NCBI RefSeq assembly: GCF_000330705.1
Contig: NZ_ANAM01000008.1
Coordinates: 744,001-808,000 of the forward strand
Source of the DNA: Salinicoccus carnicancri Crm
GTDB lineage: Bacteria; Bacillota; Bacilli; Staphylococcales; Salinicoccaceae
DNA: 64,000 bases
Direction of reading: 5' to 3'
A program made the position numbers and the translations under genes. The notes under the pieces were generated by a model. It saw only the letters and a list, made by a program, of their open reading frames with translations. It was not told the origin of the DNA and did no database searches. Positions 26,866-37,391 of this stretch are shown here, in pieces (position 1 is the first letter of the stretch; the number at the start of each line of letters is the position of its first letter).

Positions 26866-28455
26866 CTAATATATAGAAATTGAGCCATCAGTGCGGGATT
26901 CGCTGCCTCCGATCAGGACGCCATTCCTCCCGCGGATGATGATCTGTCCCCGGCCGAAGCTGTTCGGTTCCAGATTCACGCTGACTTTATGGCCGCGTCT
27001 TGCGAGCGCACGTGCAATATCATGGTCGAAACGATCCTCCACTTCAACTTCGAGCCCCGACTTGAACTGCCACCTCGGCGCATCCAGGGCACTCTGCGGA
27101 TTCATGCCGTAATCGATCAGATTCATCGCCACCTGAAGGTGCCCCTGCGGCTGCATGAAGGCACCCATGACACCGAATGGACCGACCGGCCTGCCGTCTT
27201 TTGTGATAAAACCCGGAATGATTGTATGATACGGTTTCTTACCGCCGCCCACACAGTTCGGATTATCAGGATCCATTGAAAAATTATACCCGCGGTTATG
27301 TAACGCAAGGCCCGTGCCCGGGACCACCACACCCGATCCGAAACCCATGTAGTTGCTCTGTATATAGGAGACCATGTTTCCGTATCCGTCAGCCGTGGCC
27401 AGATACACTGTTCCGCCCTGCGGGAGGTCACCGTGTTCCCTGAGGGCAGCCTCCTCGCCGATTTCCGCGCGCCGGGATCGCAGGTAATCATCATCGAGCA
27501 GCTCTTCTGCCGTCAATTTCATAAAGTCTTCGTCCGCCACGAATGCCGTCGTATCGGCAAAAGCCTGCTTGATGGCTTCAATCTGACAATGATACGCGGC
27601 ATCATCCAGATGGCTGAATTCATCTCCCTTAAGCATGCCGAGTGCCATAAGGGCTGTTATTCCCTGTCCGTTCGGGGGGATTTCATGAATGTCGTAACCT
27701 TTATATGCCACGCTGAGCGGATCGACATAATCCACTTCAAACCCTTTGAGATCTTCATGTGTAAGCAGCCCGCCGGATTTTTTACTGTATGACACGATTC
27801 TATCAGCCAGCGCCCCTTCATACACACTCCGGGCATCCGTCACTGCAATATCTTCGAGCGTATCGGCATGTTGCGGAAGTGTTCTGATTTCCCCGGCTGT
27901 CACTGTACCGAAAGTTTCCAGCCATGGCCGGATCTCTTCGAAATTATCCACTTCCCTGCTGAAGTTATCATATGCCGTCCGCCAGTATCTCGCAACGGTC
28001 GGTGTAATTGCAAAACCATCCCTTGCCGCACGTATGGCGGGAGCAAGCACCTCATTCAACGTCAGATTGCCGAACCTGCCTATGAGACTTGCCCAGGCTG
28101 CAGGCACCCCCGGCACGTTTACAGGCAGCCAGCCGTACTTGGGCATGCTGTCGTAACCTTTTGACTTGATCGCCTCCATCGACAGCCCCTTTGGGGAACG
28201 GCCGCTTGCGTTCATGCCGTGCAATCTGCCGTTCATCCAGGCGATCATGAAAGCATCCCCTCCGATACCATTGCTGGTGGGTTCCACCACCGTAAGAGCG
28301 GCCGCTGTGGCAACTGCCGCATCCATTGCATTTCCGCCGCGCTTCAACATATCTATTCCCGCTTCAGTTGCCACCGGGTGTGTTGTGGCAACCATTCCGT
28401 TTTTGGCATAGACACTGAAGCGTCTGTTCAAATAGGGATATTTATAATGATCCAT
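26866..28455 (-). CDS. Gamma-glutamyltransferase family Ntn-hydrolase, without signal peptide
   Basis: A 529-aa member of the gamma-glutamyltranspeptidase family, enzymes that cut or transfer gamma-glutamyl groups and mature by self-cleavage. The N-terminal GMVATTHPVATEAGIDMLKRGGNAMDAAVA (conserved HPxA..G..L..GGNA.DAA pattern), GIGGDAFM and the likely processing threonine in GGTVYLATADGYGNMVS are present. No signal peptide is seen, so it is predicted cytoplasmic, like the YwrD-type branch; YwrD of Bacillus also lies beside ywrA/ywrB, the short chromate transporters, so this gene set is conserved. Start ATG at 28455 with AAAGG 9 nt upstream. Confidence 0.87.
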   Translation of the reverse strand: MDHYKYPYLNRRFSVYAKNGMVATTHPVATEAGIDMLKRGGNAMDAAVATAAALTVVEPTSNGIGGDAFMIAWMNGRLHGMNASGRSPKGLSMEAIKSKGYDSMPKYGWLPVNVPGVPAAWASLIGRFGNLTLNEVLAPAIRAARDGFAITPTVARYWRTAYDNFSREVDNFEEIRPWLETFGTVTAGEIRTLPQHADTLEDIAVTDARSVYEGALADRIVSYSKKSGGLLTHEDLKGFEVDYVDPLSVAYKGYDIHEIPPNGQGITALMALGMLKGDEFSHLDDAAYHCQIEAIKQAFADTTAFVADEDFMKLTAEELLDDDYLRSRRAEIGEEAALREHGDLPQGGTVYLATADGYGNMVSYIQSNYMGFGSGVVVPGTGLALHNRGYNFSMDPDNPNCVGGGKKPYHTIIPGFITKDGRPVGPFGVMGAFMQPQGHLQVAMNLIDYGMNPQSALDAPRWQFKSGLEVEVEDRFDHDIARALARRGHKVSVNLEPNSFGRGQIIIRGRNGVLIGGSESRTDGSISIY

Positions 28456-28483
28456 CCCCCTCCACCTTTCTGAAAATTCAATC

Positions 28484-28528
28484 AAAAAATAATATAAGTG
28501 AAGCCCTGCATTCCCCGCAGGGCTTCAC
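28484..28528 (-). terminator. Terminator after the SEC-C protein gene
   Basis: Perfect 12-bp arms GTGAAGCCCTGC / GCAGGGCTTCAC with a 7-nt loop (28498-28528), followed on the minus strand by TTATATTATTTTTT. Confidence 0.85.
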
Positions 28529-28537
28529 TGAAAAAGT

Positions 28538-29569
28538 TTATGCGCCGCAGCACTTTTTGTACTTTTTGCCACTGCCGCATGGACACGGGTCATTCCTGCC
28601 CACTTTGATTTCTCTGACGACCGTTTTAGTCTTCAGTTCAGATTCCTTATGTCCCCGGAATTTGAAATGTCTCGTATTATTCACGATGCCCGCAATGTTA
28701 TCGAAGAACAGGCGCTGTTCTCCGTCATCTTTGAATTCCACACCGAGTGATGCCAGATACTGTATGACTTCATCCCGATTGGCCCCCCTCATGATCAGCT
28801 GCAGCAGGGATATATATATATTGCGGTGCTGCTCTTCGGGTACATCCATATTTTCTGCAATCCAGCCCTTCAGTTCTGTGTGATGGACGGATTCATCAAT
28901 GAAGTTCGGATCGCTGAACTTGATGAATTTCGCAAATTCAGGCTCATAGTAAGGCCGGTCCCCCTGCAGCCTGCGCACCATCTGATACTGCTCATCGCTC
29001 ATGTCATCTATGACAATTTCCCCATTCTCCCCATTGATTGTGATATCGTAAGGAGATCCGGCAAGGAAGTCTGTAATTTCCTCGGCCGTAATGTCCATGT
29101 CATAATATTTTTTGAACAGATGGATCAGCTGTTTGAAAGTTACAATGCCATACAGATGCAGTGACGCCCGTATCAGGTTCAGTTTCCTCTGTACGCTGAT
29201 GCGCACTTCCCGGTTCTCCTCTGTATCGGCTCCGTCGAACAGGCCGGCTGCCGTATCTGTGATGAAATAGCGGTCCTCCTGTTCCATGTCCTCGACTGCA
29301 TACCCCGTGATGTAGAGGCCGAAAACCTGCTCAAGGCTGTAGGAACCTTTGCCCCCGCCCTTTGCTGCATGCCGCCAGCTTTCAAAAGATGCATCATCGA
29401 TGTAACGGTAGGCATACGCTGCAGTTTCAGGCTGCTTCTGTTTTTCGACAATCGCATCAATCAGTTCCTCTTTTTTCAATTTGGAAAAGTTCTTCACTGA
29501 AATCGTGCGTGCCATCTGCTTCAGATCACCCATATTATACACATTCAAGTACTCATTGATACTGACCAT
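28538..29569 (-). CDS. SEC-C zinc-motif protein with Rho-N-like N-terminus
   Basis: A 343-aa soluble protein of unknown function. Residues about 13-45 ([28 protein letters not shown], a helix-extended-loop-helix; core [11 protein letters not shown]) look like a Rho-N/SAP nucleic-acid-binding module. The last 25 residues carry the SEC-C motif [20 protein letters not shown], the zinc knuckle first known from SecA's C-terminus. The middle is alpha/beta with no recognised domain. Nucleic-acid or ribosome-associated roles are plausible but unproven. Start follows AAGGAG; monocistronic. Confidence 0.75.
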   Translation of the reverse strand: MVSINEYLNVYNMGDLKQMARTISVKNFSKLKKEELIDAIVEKQKQPETAAYAYRYIDDASFESWRHAAKGGGKGSYSLEQVFGLYITGYAVEDMEQEDRYFITDTAAGLFDGADTEENREVRISVQRKLNLIRASLHLYGIVTFKQLIHLFKKYYDMDITAEEITDFLAGSPYDITINGENGEIVIDDMSDEQYQMVRRLQGDRPYYEPEFAKFIKFSDPNFIDESVHHTELKGWIAENMDVPEEQHRNIYISLLQLIMRGANRDEVIQYLASLGVEFKDDGEQRLFFDNIAGIVNNTRHFKFRGHKESELKTKTVVREIKVGRNDPCPCGSGKKYKKCCGA

Positions 29570-29639
29570 ACTGGAAATCTCCTTCGTCCCGTTTATCTTC
29601 CCTCCATTTTACCACAACAGAGGCACTTTTGATAAATCA

Positions 29640-30563
29640 TCAGAATATGATCATGGCGGCGTATATGACGAAAGACACTGTCGCAGCACTCAGAAGCGTG
29701 CTCATCATGACGATTTCAGCTGCATATTCCGGGTCATCACTGTACTGCTGGGCAATGATTGAACTGTTCACAGCCGCCGGCATTGCAGAGGTGATGAGGA
29801 TTGCCTGCGCTGTGATCCCCCCAATTCCGGACAGAAGCAGCATCACAAACGCCACTGCCGGACCGATCACAAGCCTGGAGAGGCTTGCTGTGAATGCACT
29901 GAACCTGAGACGCCTGAATTTTATGCCGGCAATCTGGGCACCGAGTATGAACAGCACGATTCCGATCATCGCATTCCGCATGTAATCGAGGGCGGATGTG
30001 ACCGGGGCCGGCATGCCGATATCAAAATAGTTGAACAGGAGTCCGAAGGCAAGCCCGTAGAATATCGGCATTCTGAAATAACCAAGAAGTGCCCTGCCCC
30101 TTCCGGAATTTTCCGCACTCAGCGAGAAAATTCCGTATGAATAAGCGAACATATTCTGAAAGACGACCATGATGACCTGCACGCTCATCGCGTAAGGATC
30201 GCTCCTGAACACGAGATCGTTGACCGGCACACCATAGTTCCCGGCATTATAGAACAGGTTGGAGTTCGTAAAAAGGATGCGCTGTCCCCTGTCGAGACCA
30301 AGGAACCGGGCGATGAAACGTGTGATCAGGAATGTTGCGAAAGCATACAGACTGAGGAATAACAGGATTCTCACGAACAGCGAAAAATTGATATCCGATT
30401 CATACAGGCTCATGAATATGAACGCCGGCATCACATAGTGGATCGCAAGCTTTGCCAGGGTTCCGCGGTCGAGCTTGAATTTGAGCTGGACGATATAGCC
30501 AGTGGATACAATGATGATGATCGGAAGTATGACATTCATGAATATGAAGATGAAACCGCCCAT
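29640..30563 (-). CDS. AEC family transporter (auxin efflux carrier superfamily)
   Basis: A 307-aa membrane protein with about 10 helices of the AEC family, which in bacteria includes malate and other organic acid permeases. Supporting stretches are ILPIIIIVSTGYIVQ, NAGNYGVPV, GLLFNYFDIGMPAPV and the C-terminal SAMPAAVNSSIIAQQY, corresponding to the conserved crossover prolines of the fold. GGAGG precedes the ATG by 8 nt. No neighbouring metabolic gene indicates the substrate. Confidence 0.87.
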   Translation of the reverse strand: MGGFIFIFMNVILPIIIIVSTGYIVQLKFKLDRGTLAKLAIHYVMPAFIFMSLYESDINFSLFVRILLFLSLYAFATFLITRFIARFLGLDRGQRILFTNSNLFYNAGNYGVPVNDLVFRSDPYAMSVQVIMVVFQNMFAYSYGIFSLSAENSGRGRALLGYFRMPIFYGLAFGLLFNYFDIGMPAPVTSALDYMRNAMIGIVLFILGAQIAGIKFRRLRFSAFTASLSRLVIGPAVAFVMLLLSGIGGITAQAILITSAMPAAVNSSIIAQQYSDDPEYAAEIVMMSTLLSAATVSFVIYAAMIIF

Positions 30564-30893
30564 TCCACTTCCCTCCTACAGCATGATGGGATATATGAAT
30601 ACGACCTGGCACAGGACGATGAAGAACAGAGGAACTCCTGGATAAAGGGCCGGCCGATCCGGGGAGATCCATGCCCCTGATTCATAATGTACTTTAAAAG
30701 ATATGGCAAAATGTCTAGAATTAAGTATGATACCGCCTGGATGACCGCTCGCCTTCAGCACCTGGAGTACGAGAAACCGGCCTGCCTGTGTCATAACATC
30801 CCACTTTATAATACTGAATATTTTAACACAACAATCCGGTTTACGGCGGCCATACAATGATCTTAATATAACTTTGACGAGGAGACGACAGAA
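30564..30893. other. 330-nt divergent intergenic region
   Basis: Lies between the AEC gene (minus) and the HAD gene (plus). It carries the GGAGG site of the former and GAGGAG of the latter. A TATAAT at 30807-30812 on the plus strand has no good -35. A minus-strand frame ends here in a hydrophobic tail (PLFFIVLCQVVFIYPIML) directly before the AEC gene but has no ribosome site or sensible start, so I do not call it. Confidence 0.6.
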
Positions 30894-31733
30894 ATGAAAG
30901 CAATCGCCCTGGATATGGACGGTACGATACTCAACCATAAAGCAGAATTCCCCCTCACCCTGCCTGCCACACTTGCAGAGCTGAAAGAAAAAGGGATGTG
31001 TATATTTTTTGCCACCGGCAGGACAAGCCACGAAATACAATCCATCACACCGGACAACTGTCCGCTTGACGGCTATGTCGCCGCAAGCGGCATGGGAGTA
31101 TATGCTGGCGGCATACAGATTGATGCCACTTCATTCAGCCCGGATACTGTCGAAAAGATAATCGGTGAAGCCCGGAAACGTGAAATTTATTATGAAGTCC
31201 ATACCCTGGAGAATTCCTCCCGCACCCACCTGCAGGACAGGGATTATATAATCAGGGATTTCCAACTGGAAAGGCCGGCTTCACTGAAAGCCTTTGAAAT
31301 CGGCTTTACTGAAACCAGCCTTGAAAATGATGAACAGTGGGTTGACGCCCTGCCCTGTGAGGATGTTGTCAAAATGTTCTTCTTCAGCGTGGATGAAAAG
31401 AAAATCGGCGACTGGTACAAATTCCTGGAACAGAACCGGGAATCAGGGGATTACGCCCTCTATACGACCAGTGTCCATAATGCCGAAGTGATGCAGAAGG
31501 GGATTGATAAGTCTACCGGCATAGAGACACTTCTCCGGCATTTTGATATCCGCTTCGAAGATGTACATGCCATCGGTGATTCAATGAACGACATCCCTCT
31601 GTTTGAAAAGGCGGGTAAGGCGACTGCGATGAAAAATGCTGATGATGACATCAGATCCGCCGCCGGTGATATTACAGACTATACATGTGATGAAGACGGA
31701 TTGGAAAGGTATCTCAGAAAAACATATTTATGA
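30894..31733 (+). CDS. HAD superfamily hydrolase, Cof type
   Basis: A 279-aa phosphatase of the Cof/YkrA-like subgroup (C2 cap), acting on sugar phosphates, nucleotides or FMN-like compounds. Motif I is LDMDGTIL with Asp7 and Asp9; motif II is in FFATGRTSHE; motif IV reads HAIGDSMNDIPLFEKAG, and TAMKNADDDI follows as in Cof proteins. Specific substrate not predictable. Start ATG after GAGGAGA. Its 3' end overlaps the convergent hydrolase gene by 6 nt. Confidence 0.9.
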   Translation: MKAIALDMDGTILNHKAEFPLTLPATLAELKEKGMCIFFATGRTSHEIQSITPDNCPLDGYVAASGMGVYAGGIQIDATSFSPDTVEKIIGEARKREIYYEVHTLENSSRTHLQDRDYIIRDFQLERPASLKAFEIGFTETSLENDEQWVDALPCEDVVKMFFFSVDEKKIGDWYKFLEQNRESGDYALYTTSVHNAEVMQKGIDKSTGIETLLRHFDIRFEDVHAIGDSMNDIPLFEKAGKATAMKNADDDIRSAAGDITDYTCDEDGLERYLRKTYL

Positions 31734-32351
31734 ATCGTCCATCATGCCATCCACTCTCAAATACCATACATGGCCTTCCATGAGCTCTTCGGAAACGATT
31801 TCGTGACCGCCGTCTGTGAGCTTCACTTCAACGGATGCACCTTTCAGTTCAAGGGACTGCTTCAGTTCATAGGCCTCACCCGCTGTGGCTGTCATGTCCC
31901 GGGCACCCGCAGTGAGCAGTACACTGCTGTGGAGCATGATCTCCCTTTCAACCAGTTTACTCCGGTAGGCAGGATGCATGAGCATTGCCCCGGCCACGGG
32001 AATATCATGGTTGAGCAGCAGATGGGCTGCCATGTTTGCACCGTTGGAGTAGCCGATGTAGACTGCTTTCGCCATGTCCAGTTTATATTCAGAAGCGAGC
32101 TCCCTTATCGAAGAGGCGGTCTTCATACCTTCCCGGCGCAGGCTCTCCTGGTCATATTCCCGGGGAGAAAGCCGTCTGAAATACCTCGCCTGCCCATTCT
32201 CTTCCACCGCACCGCGCAAAGCCAGCACGTTGGCGGAAGCATTCACCATGGTTGCGACTTCGAGCAGGTCAGTCTCCCTCCCCCCGGTGCCGTGGAACAG
32301 GACGAGCGTCCGGTCGCTCCCGTTCCTGCTTTTTATATACAGATGTTCCAT
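31728..32351 (-). CDS. Alpha/beta hydrolase, MhqD-like
   Basis: A 207-aa carboxylesterase/phospholipase-type hydrolase. The nucleophile elbow is GYSNGAN, with HGTGGRETDL forming the oxyanion region and the acid and His in TAGARDMTAT and DGGHEI. It is divergently paired with an MhqO-like dioxygenase, as in the quinone-resistance loci of Bacillus and Staphylococcus (mhqNOP, mhqRED), which supports a role in handling quinones or other electrophiles. Start after AAAGGAGG. A TATAAT lies in the 79-nt shared promoter region. Confidence 0.85.
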   Translation of the reverse strand: MEHLYIKSRNGSDRTLVLFHGTGGRETDLLEVATMVNASANVLALRGAVEENGQARYFRRLSPREYDQESLRREGMKTASSIRELASEYKLDMAKAVYIGYSNGANMAAHLLLNHDIPVAGAMLMHPAYRSKLVEREIMLHSSVLLTAGARDMTATAGEAYELKQSLELKGASVEVKLTDGGHEIVSEELMEGHVWYLRVDGMMDDS

Positions 32352-32430
32352 GTGAAATCGTCCTCCTTTATTAGAGTTTAACCCATCTCTATTATATACT
32401 GATAGTAATAGACTTTAAGGAGCGATAGCC

Positions 32431-33357
32431 ATGACAGTCAAAGGCATTCACCATGTATCATCCATCACGAAGGAAATACTCGACAACCATGATTTCTATA
32501 CAAATATACTGGGGCTCCGGCTCGTCAAAAAGACCGTCAACCAGGATGACACCGGCATGTACCACCTCTTCTACGCCGATTACAAGGGCACGCCGGGGAC
32601 GGATATTACATTCTTCGAGATATTCAATGCCCCAAAATTCCAGCCTGGTACCAACAGCATATCACGGATCATCTTCAGGGTACCCTCCATGGAAGCACTG
32701 GAGTTTTTCAGAAACCGCTTCGATGAAAAAGGCGTCTATCACGAAGGGGTCACAGAGCGTTTCGGCCATATGTCCATGATTTTTGAAGACCATGAAAAAC
32801 AGCGCATGGCGCTCATGGTCGATACTGAATATGATTATTCCGAACCCAATTCAACCGATGAAATACCGAAGGAATATGCCATCACCTCGATCGGTGCGGT
32901 GGAAATCACCGTACAGTATTTGAAAGCAGCACTCCAGCTGCTCGAACTGCTCGGCGGAGAAACAAAAGAGGACCTCACCGACGACAGCACAGAAGCTGAA
33001 GTCAAGGTCGGCCGGGATTCGGTCCATGTCGTCGAACAGAGGAACAGCCAGCTCGAGAAGGAAGGCTACGGCAGCGTCCACCATTTCTCCCTCAGGGTGT
33101 CAGATGAAGACCACCTGCAGGAGATGCTCTTAAAACTGCGGGAGGAAAAGTGGCCGAACTCAGGTATCGTCGACCGGCATTATTTCAAGGCAATCTATAT
33201 CCAGGCACCGGGGGGCATCACAATCGAGCTCTCCACAGACAGTCCGGGATTTACTGTTGACGAATCCATCGACAGCCTGGGGGAAAAGCTCTCCCTCCCA
33301 CCAAAAATTGAAGACCAGCGGGATTTCATAGAAGCCTATCTGACCCCTCTCAGCTGA
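32431..33357 (+). CDS. Ring-cleaving dioxygenase of the glyoxalase fold (MhqO/MhqE-like)
   Basis: A 308-aa protein with two vicinal-oxygen-chelate modules (residues about 1-145 and 150-290). The first begins GIHHVSSITKEILDNHDFYTNILG and has YADYKGTPGTDITFFE; the second carries SVHHFSLRV, DRHYFKAIYIQ and GGITIELSTDSPGF, giving the metal-ligand His and Glu. Members of this group are induced by hydroquinones and open their rings or bind thiol adducts. AAGGAG precedes the ATG. No MhqR-type regulator gene is adjacent. Confidence 0.88.
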   Translation: MTVKGIHHVSSITKEILDNHDFYTNILGLRLVKKTVNQDDTGMYHLFYADYKGTPGTDITFFEIFNAPKFQPGTNSISRIIFRVPSMEALEFFRNRFDEKGVYHEGVTERFGHMSMIFEDHEKQRMALMVDTEYDYSEPNSTDEIPKEYAITSIGAVEITVQYLKAALQLLELLGGETKEDLTDDSTEAEVKVGRDSVHVVEQRNSQLEKEGYGSVHHFSLRVSDEDHLQEMLLKLREEKWPNSGIVDRHYFKAIYIQAPGGITIELSTDSPGFTVDESIDSLGEKLSLPPKIEDQRDFIEAYLTPLS

Positions 33358-33460
33358 ATTTAAAATCCCGGTATAAAAAGTCGGCACCCTGGCGGCATTG
33401 GCTTATCATTGCTTCCAAAACGGCGACAGCTCCATTCATCCCTGATAAAACGATGTATAT

Positions 33461-33495
33461 AGAGAATCCCCAGAACCGTGTTCTGGGGATTCTCT
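33461..33495. repeat. Perfect 16-bp inverted repeat at the rpiR stop codon
   Basis: Arms AGAGAATCCCCAGAAC / GTTCTGGGGATTCTCT with a 3-nt loop. The right arm runs into the stop codon of the RpiR gene (33494-33496). On the minus strand it is followed by ATATACATCG without a T-run, so it is not a standard intrinsic terminator; it may stabilise the 3' end or be used with Rho. Confidence 0.75.
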
Positions 33496-34252
33496 ACTTA
33501 CCGGGCTGTTCATTCTTCCATTTGCTGAACTTCCGCAGTATCACATCGAAGACGATGTGATAAGGCAGGAAGCTGGAATTATTGATGCCGTTGAACAGAT
33601 GGAACGGCGTGCTGTTTACATATATGTTGAACATCGCATTCTGTGCAAGAAAGTTGTCCTTCAGTGTCGTGACGCTGATGTACTGTACGTTCCTCGCTTT
33701 GATCAGATGGATGATATCCTCCAAGTTTTTCGTCTCCCCTGAAAGTGAAATGATCAGAAGAATCTCACCATCCGTCAACTGTTCTATCCCGTTCATCAGT
33801 TCCCGTTCATTTTTCAGAACCATAGACCGCTTGTATAAAGACAGGAGCTGGCGCTGCACATCATTTGCCACTTCAAGCTGGGCAGTCCCCGTACCGTAAA
33901 TGTAGATGAAGGGAGCTTCATCGATCATGCGATTGAGTCTTTCGAAATCAAGCTGGTCCAGATGTTTCAATGTCTGCTTTATATCATGCTCAAGCAGATC
34001 CATCAGATCCTGCGTGTCTTCCTCCACCCTATCATTAAGCTTGATGTATGACTTCAGATCGCTGTAGCCGTCGAAACCGATTTTCTTTGCCATCCGGTGT
34101 ATCGATGATATTGATGTATGCGAGCGCGCTGCCAGCTCCTGTATCTTCATCACCTTCATGTCGTCTATATTGTCATGTATCACTTTGATGACGTAGAGAT
34201 CATTGTCGCTTAATGCATCATAATACTGATTCACAAGCTTATCCAGTACCAT
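33494..34252 (-). CDS. RpiR/GlvR family transcriptional regulator
   Basis: A 252-aa regulator with an N-terminal helix-turn-helix (IQELAARSHTSISSIHRMAKKIGF) and a C-terminal SIS sugar-phosphate-binding domain (IYIYGTGTAQLEVAND, then LLIISLSGETKNLEDI). Divergent from the alpha-glucoside PTS and GH4 genes, it corresponds to GlvR/MurR-type regulators that sense a phosphosugar and control the neighbouring operon. Whether it activates or represses is not visible. Start ATG at 34252 with GGATAGG-like upstream sequence. Confidence 0.9.
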   Translation of the reverse strand: MVLDKLVNQYYDALSDNDLYVIKVIHDNIDDMKVMKIQELAARSHTSISSIHRMAKKIGFDGYSDLKSYIKLNDRVEEDTQDLMDLLEHDIKQTLKHLDQLDFERLNRMIDEAPFIYIYGTGTAQLEVANDVQRQLLSLYKRSMVLKNERELMNGIEQLTDGEILLIISLSGETKNLEDIIHLIKARNVQYISVTTLKDNFLAQNAMFNIYVNSTPFHLFNGINNSSFLPYHIVFDVILRKFSKWKNEQPGK

Positions 34253-34350
34253 TATCCTATCCCCTGCCCTTGATGAAAATATTTCCGCCTCCTGTAAATA
34301 TAATCATATCGTACTATTCTATTCCTGAATGCGTCAAACATGTTGGAAAT

Positions 34351-34364
34351 TGAAAACGCTTCCT
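34351..34364 (+). promoter_or_regulatory. cre site (CcpA operator)
   Basis: TGAAAACGCTTCCT matches the catabolite-responsive element consensus (TGWAANCGNTNWCA) at nearly all informative positions. It lies 41 nt before the EIICB start, downstream of the likely promoter region, where CcpA binding represses transcription when preferred sugars are present. Confidence 0.82.
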
Positions 34365-34405
34365 TTAAAGTGTCCCCTAAGACATACAGGAAGGAGTTTT
34401 TGCCT

Positions 34406-35983
34406 ATGAATGCTGTTAAACGATTTGGAAGCGCCATGATAGTTCCCGTGCTGTTGTTCGCCTTCTTCGGGATCATCGTAGGGCTTGCGACTTTATTCAA
34501 GAATCCGGATATCATGGGGGATATCGCTGCGGAAGGGACGATGTGGCACAGCATCTGGTCGATCATTGAAAGCGGCGGCTGGACGATTTTCGACCACATG
34601 GAACTCGCCTTCGTCATCGGGCTGCCAATTTCACTGGCGAAAAAGGCCCAGGCCAGGGCGACGCTCGCGGCACTGATGATCTACCTGGTGTTCAACAACT
34701 ATATAAATACGATACTGACCCTCTGGCCGGAGACTTTCGGTGTCGATTTGTCCCAGGGGGCTGAAAACCTCACAGGTGTCAAAGAGATTGCGGGCATCGC
34801 CACGCTGGATACGAACATCATCGGTGCGATACTCATCTCGGCTATCGTGATATGGATCCACAACAATTTCTATGATACGAAACTCCCTGAGGTCCTCGGA
34901 ATATTCCAGGGATTGTCATTCGTTGTGGTCATCGGATTCTTCATGATGATTCCTCTGGCTTTCCTCGTCTCATTCGTCTGGCCATATGTTCAAACGGGTA
35001 TCGCCTCACTGCAGGAAGTCATGCTTCAATCCGGTTATATCGGCGTGTGGATATTCCACTTCCTTGAGAGGATTCTGATACCGACCGGCCTGCACCACTT
35101 CATTTATACGCCGTTCGAGTTCGGTCCTGCTGCTGTAAATGAAGGGCTGAAGCCACTCTGGATTTCAGAACTCTCCGAATACGGCAGTTCCGATGCGCCT
35201 CTCAATGAGCTGTACCCCTACGGCTTTCTGCTCCAGGGCAACATCAAGATATTCAGCTGCCTCGGCATCGGTCTCGCCATGTACTACTCTACTCCGAAGG
35301 AGAACAGAAAGAAGATGCTGGCGCTCGTACTGCCGGCAACGGCTACAGCTGTATTTGCAGGAATCACCGAACCTCTGGAATTCACATTCCTGTTCATCGC
35401 ACCGTATCTGTTCGTCATCCACGCACTGCTCGGTGCAACAATGATCATGATCATGAATATGTTCGGCGTCGTCGGACTCATGGGCGGCGGCCTGATAGAT
35501 ATCGCGGCAATCAACTGGATACCGCTTGCTGCGAGCCACGGTGGCATCTATATCACGCAGGCAGTCATCGGATTCATCTTCACAGGCATCTATTTCGTCA
35601 CATTCAAGTACCTGATCGAGAAATTCGATATAGCCCTTCCCGGCAGAAAAACCGGGGAAGAGGCAAAACTGTATACCAAAAAAGATTACCTTGATCAGAA
35701 AAACGGCGAACCCGTCGTTGCAGCCGAAAACACCGGCAATGAATACGAAGATAAGGCCGTCTATTACCTGAAAGGACTCGGCGGCAGGGGAAACATCAAA
35801 GATGTTACAAACTGTGCCACACGGCTCAGGGTGACTGTCAACGATCCCGGCCAGGTCAGGGGCAACGACTACTTTACAAACGGTCAGATGGCTCACGGCA
35901 TCGCAAAGAGCGGCACGAGTGTTCAGGTCATCGTTGGCCTGAGCGTCCCTCAGGTCAGGGAATACTTTGAAACAATGGTCTGA
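34406..35983 (+). CDS. PTS alpha-glucoside-specific EIICB
   Basis: Membrane permease of 525 aa that imports and phosphorylates alpha-glucosides (maltose and relatives). The EIIC part (residues 1 to about 430; start MNAVKRFGSAMIVPVLLFAF) holds GITEPLEFTFLFIAPYLFV, the conserved substrate loop. The EIIB domain follows, with its phosphorylation cysteine in DVTNCATRLRVTV. No EIIA is fused or adjacent, so a shared EIIA (glucose type) must supply phosphate. Start at 34406, with AAGGAG 9 nt upstream; the ATG at 34340 overlaps the cre site. Forms the operon with the GH4 gene. Confidence 0.92.
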   Translation: MNAVKRFGSAMIVPVLLFAFFGIIVGLATLFKNPDIMGDIAAEGTMWHSIWSIIESGGWTIFDHMELAFVIGLPISLAKKAQARATLAALMIYLVFNNYINTILTLWPETFGVDLSQGAENLTGVKEIAGIATLDTNIIGAILISAIVIWIHNNFYDTKLPEVLGIFQGLSFVVVIGFFMMIPLAFLVSFVWPYVQTGIASLQEVMLQSGYIGVWIFHFLERILIPTGLHHFIYTPFEFGPAAVNEGLKPLWISELSEYGSSDAPLNELYPYGFLLQGNIKIFSCLGIGLAMYYSTPKENRKKMLALVLPATATAVFAGITEPLEFTFLFIAPYLFVIHALLGATMIMIMNMFGVVGLMGGGLIDIAAINWIPLAASHGGIYITQAVIGFIFTGIYFVTFKYLIEKFDIALPGRKTGEEAKLYTKKDYLDQKNGEPVVAAENTGNEYEDKAVYYLKGLGGRGNIKDVTNCATRLRVTVNDPGQVRGNDYFTNGQMAHGIAKSGTSVQVIVGLSVPQVREYFETMV

Positions 35984-35992
35984 ACACAATAA

Positions 35993-37342
<1,350 letters not shown>

Positions 37343-37345
37343 GCC

Positions 37346-37391
37346 AAACTAGAAAGAGGATGCCGGTGCCGGCATCCTCTTTCTAGTTTTT
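37346..37391. terminator. Long bidirectional terminator, GH4 gene / response regulator
   Basis: Perfect 21-nt arms from AAACTAGAAAGAGGATGCC plus GG and its complement, followed by TTTTTG on the plus strand and TTTGGC on the minus. It includes the stop codon of the response regulator gene. Confidence 0.92.

Noticed and set aside
30576-31040. 154-aa minus-strand frame before the AEC gene
   Set aside because: Its first half is antisense to the HAD gene, it lacks a ribosome site, and only the last 18 residues look protein-like (hydrophobic).
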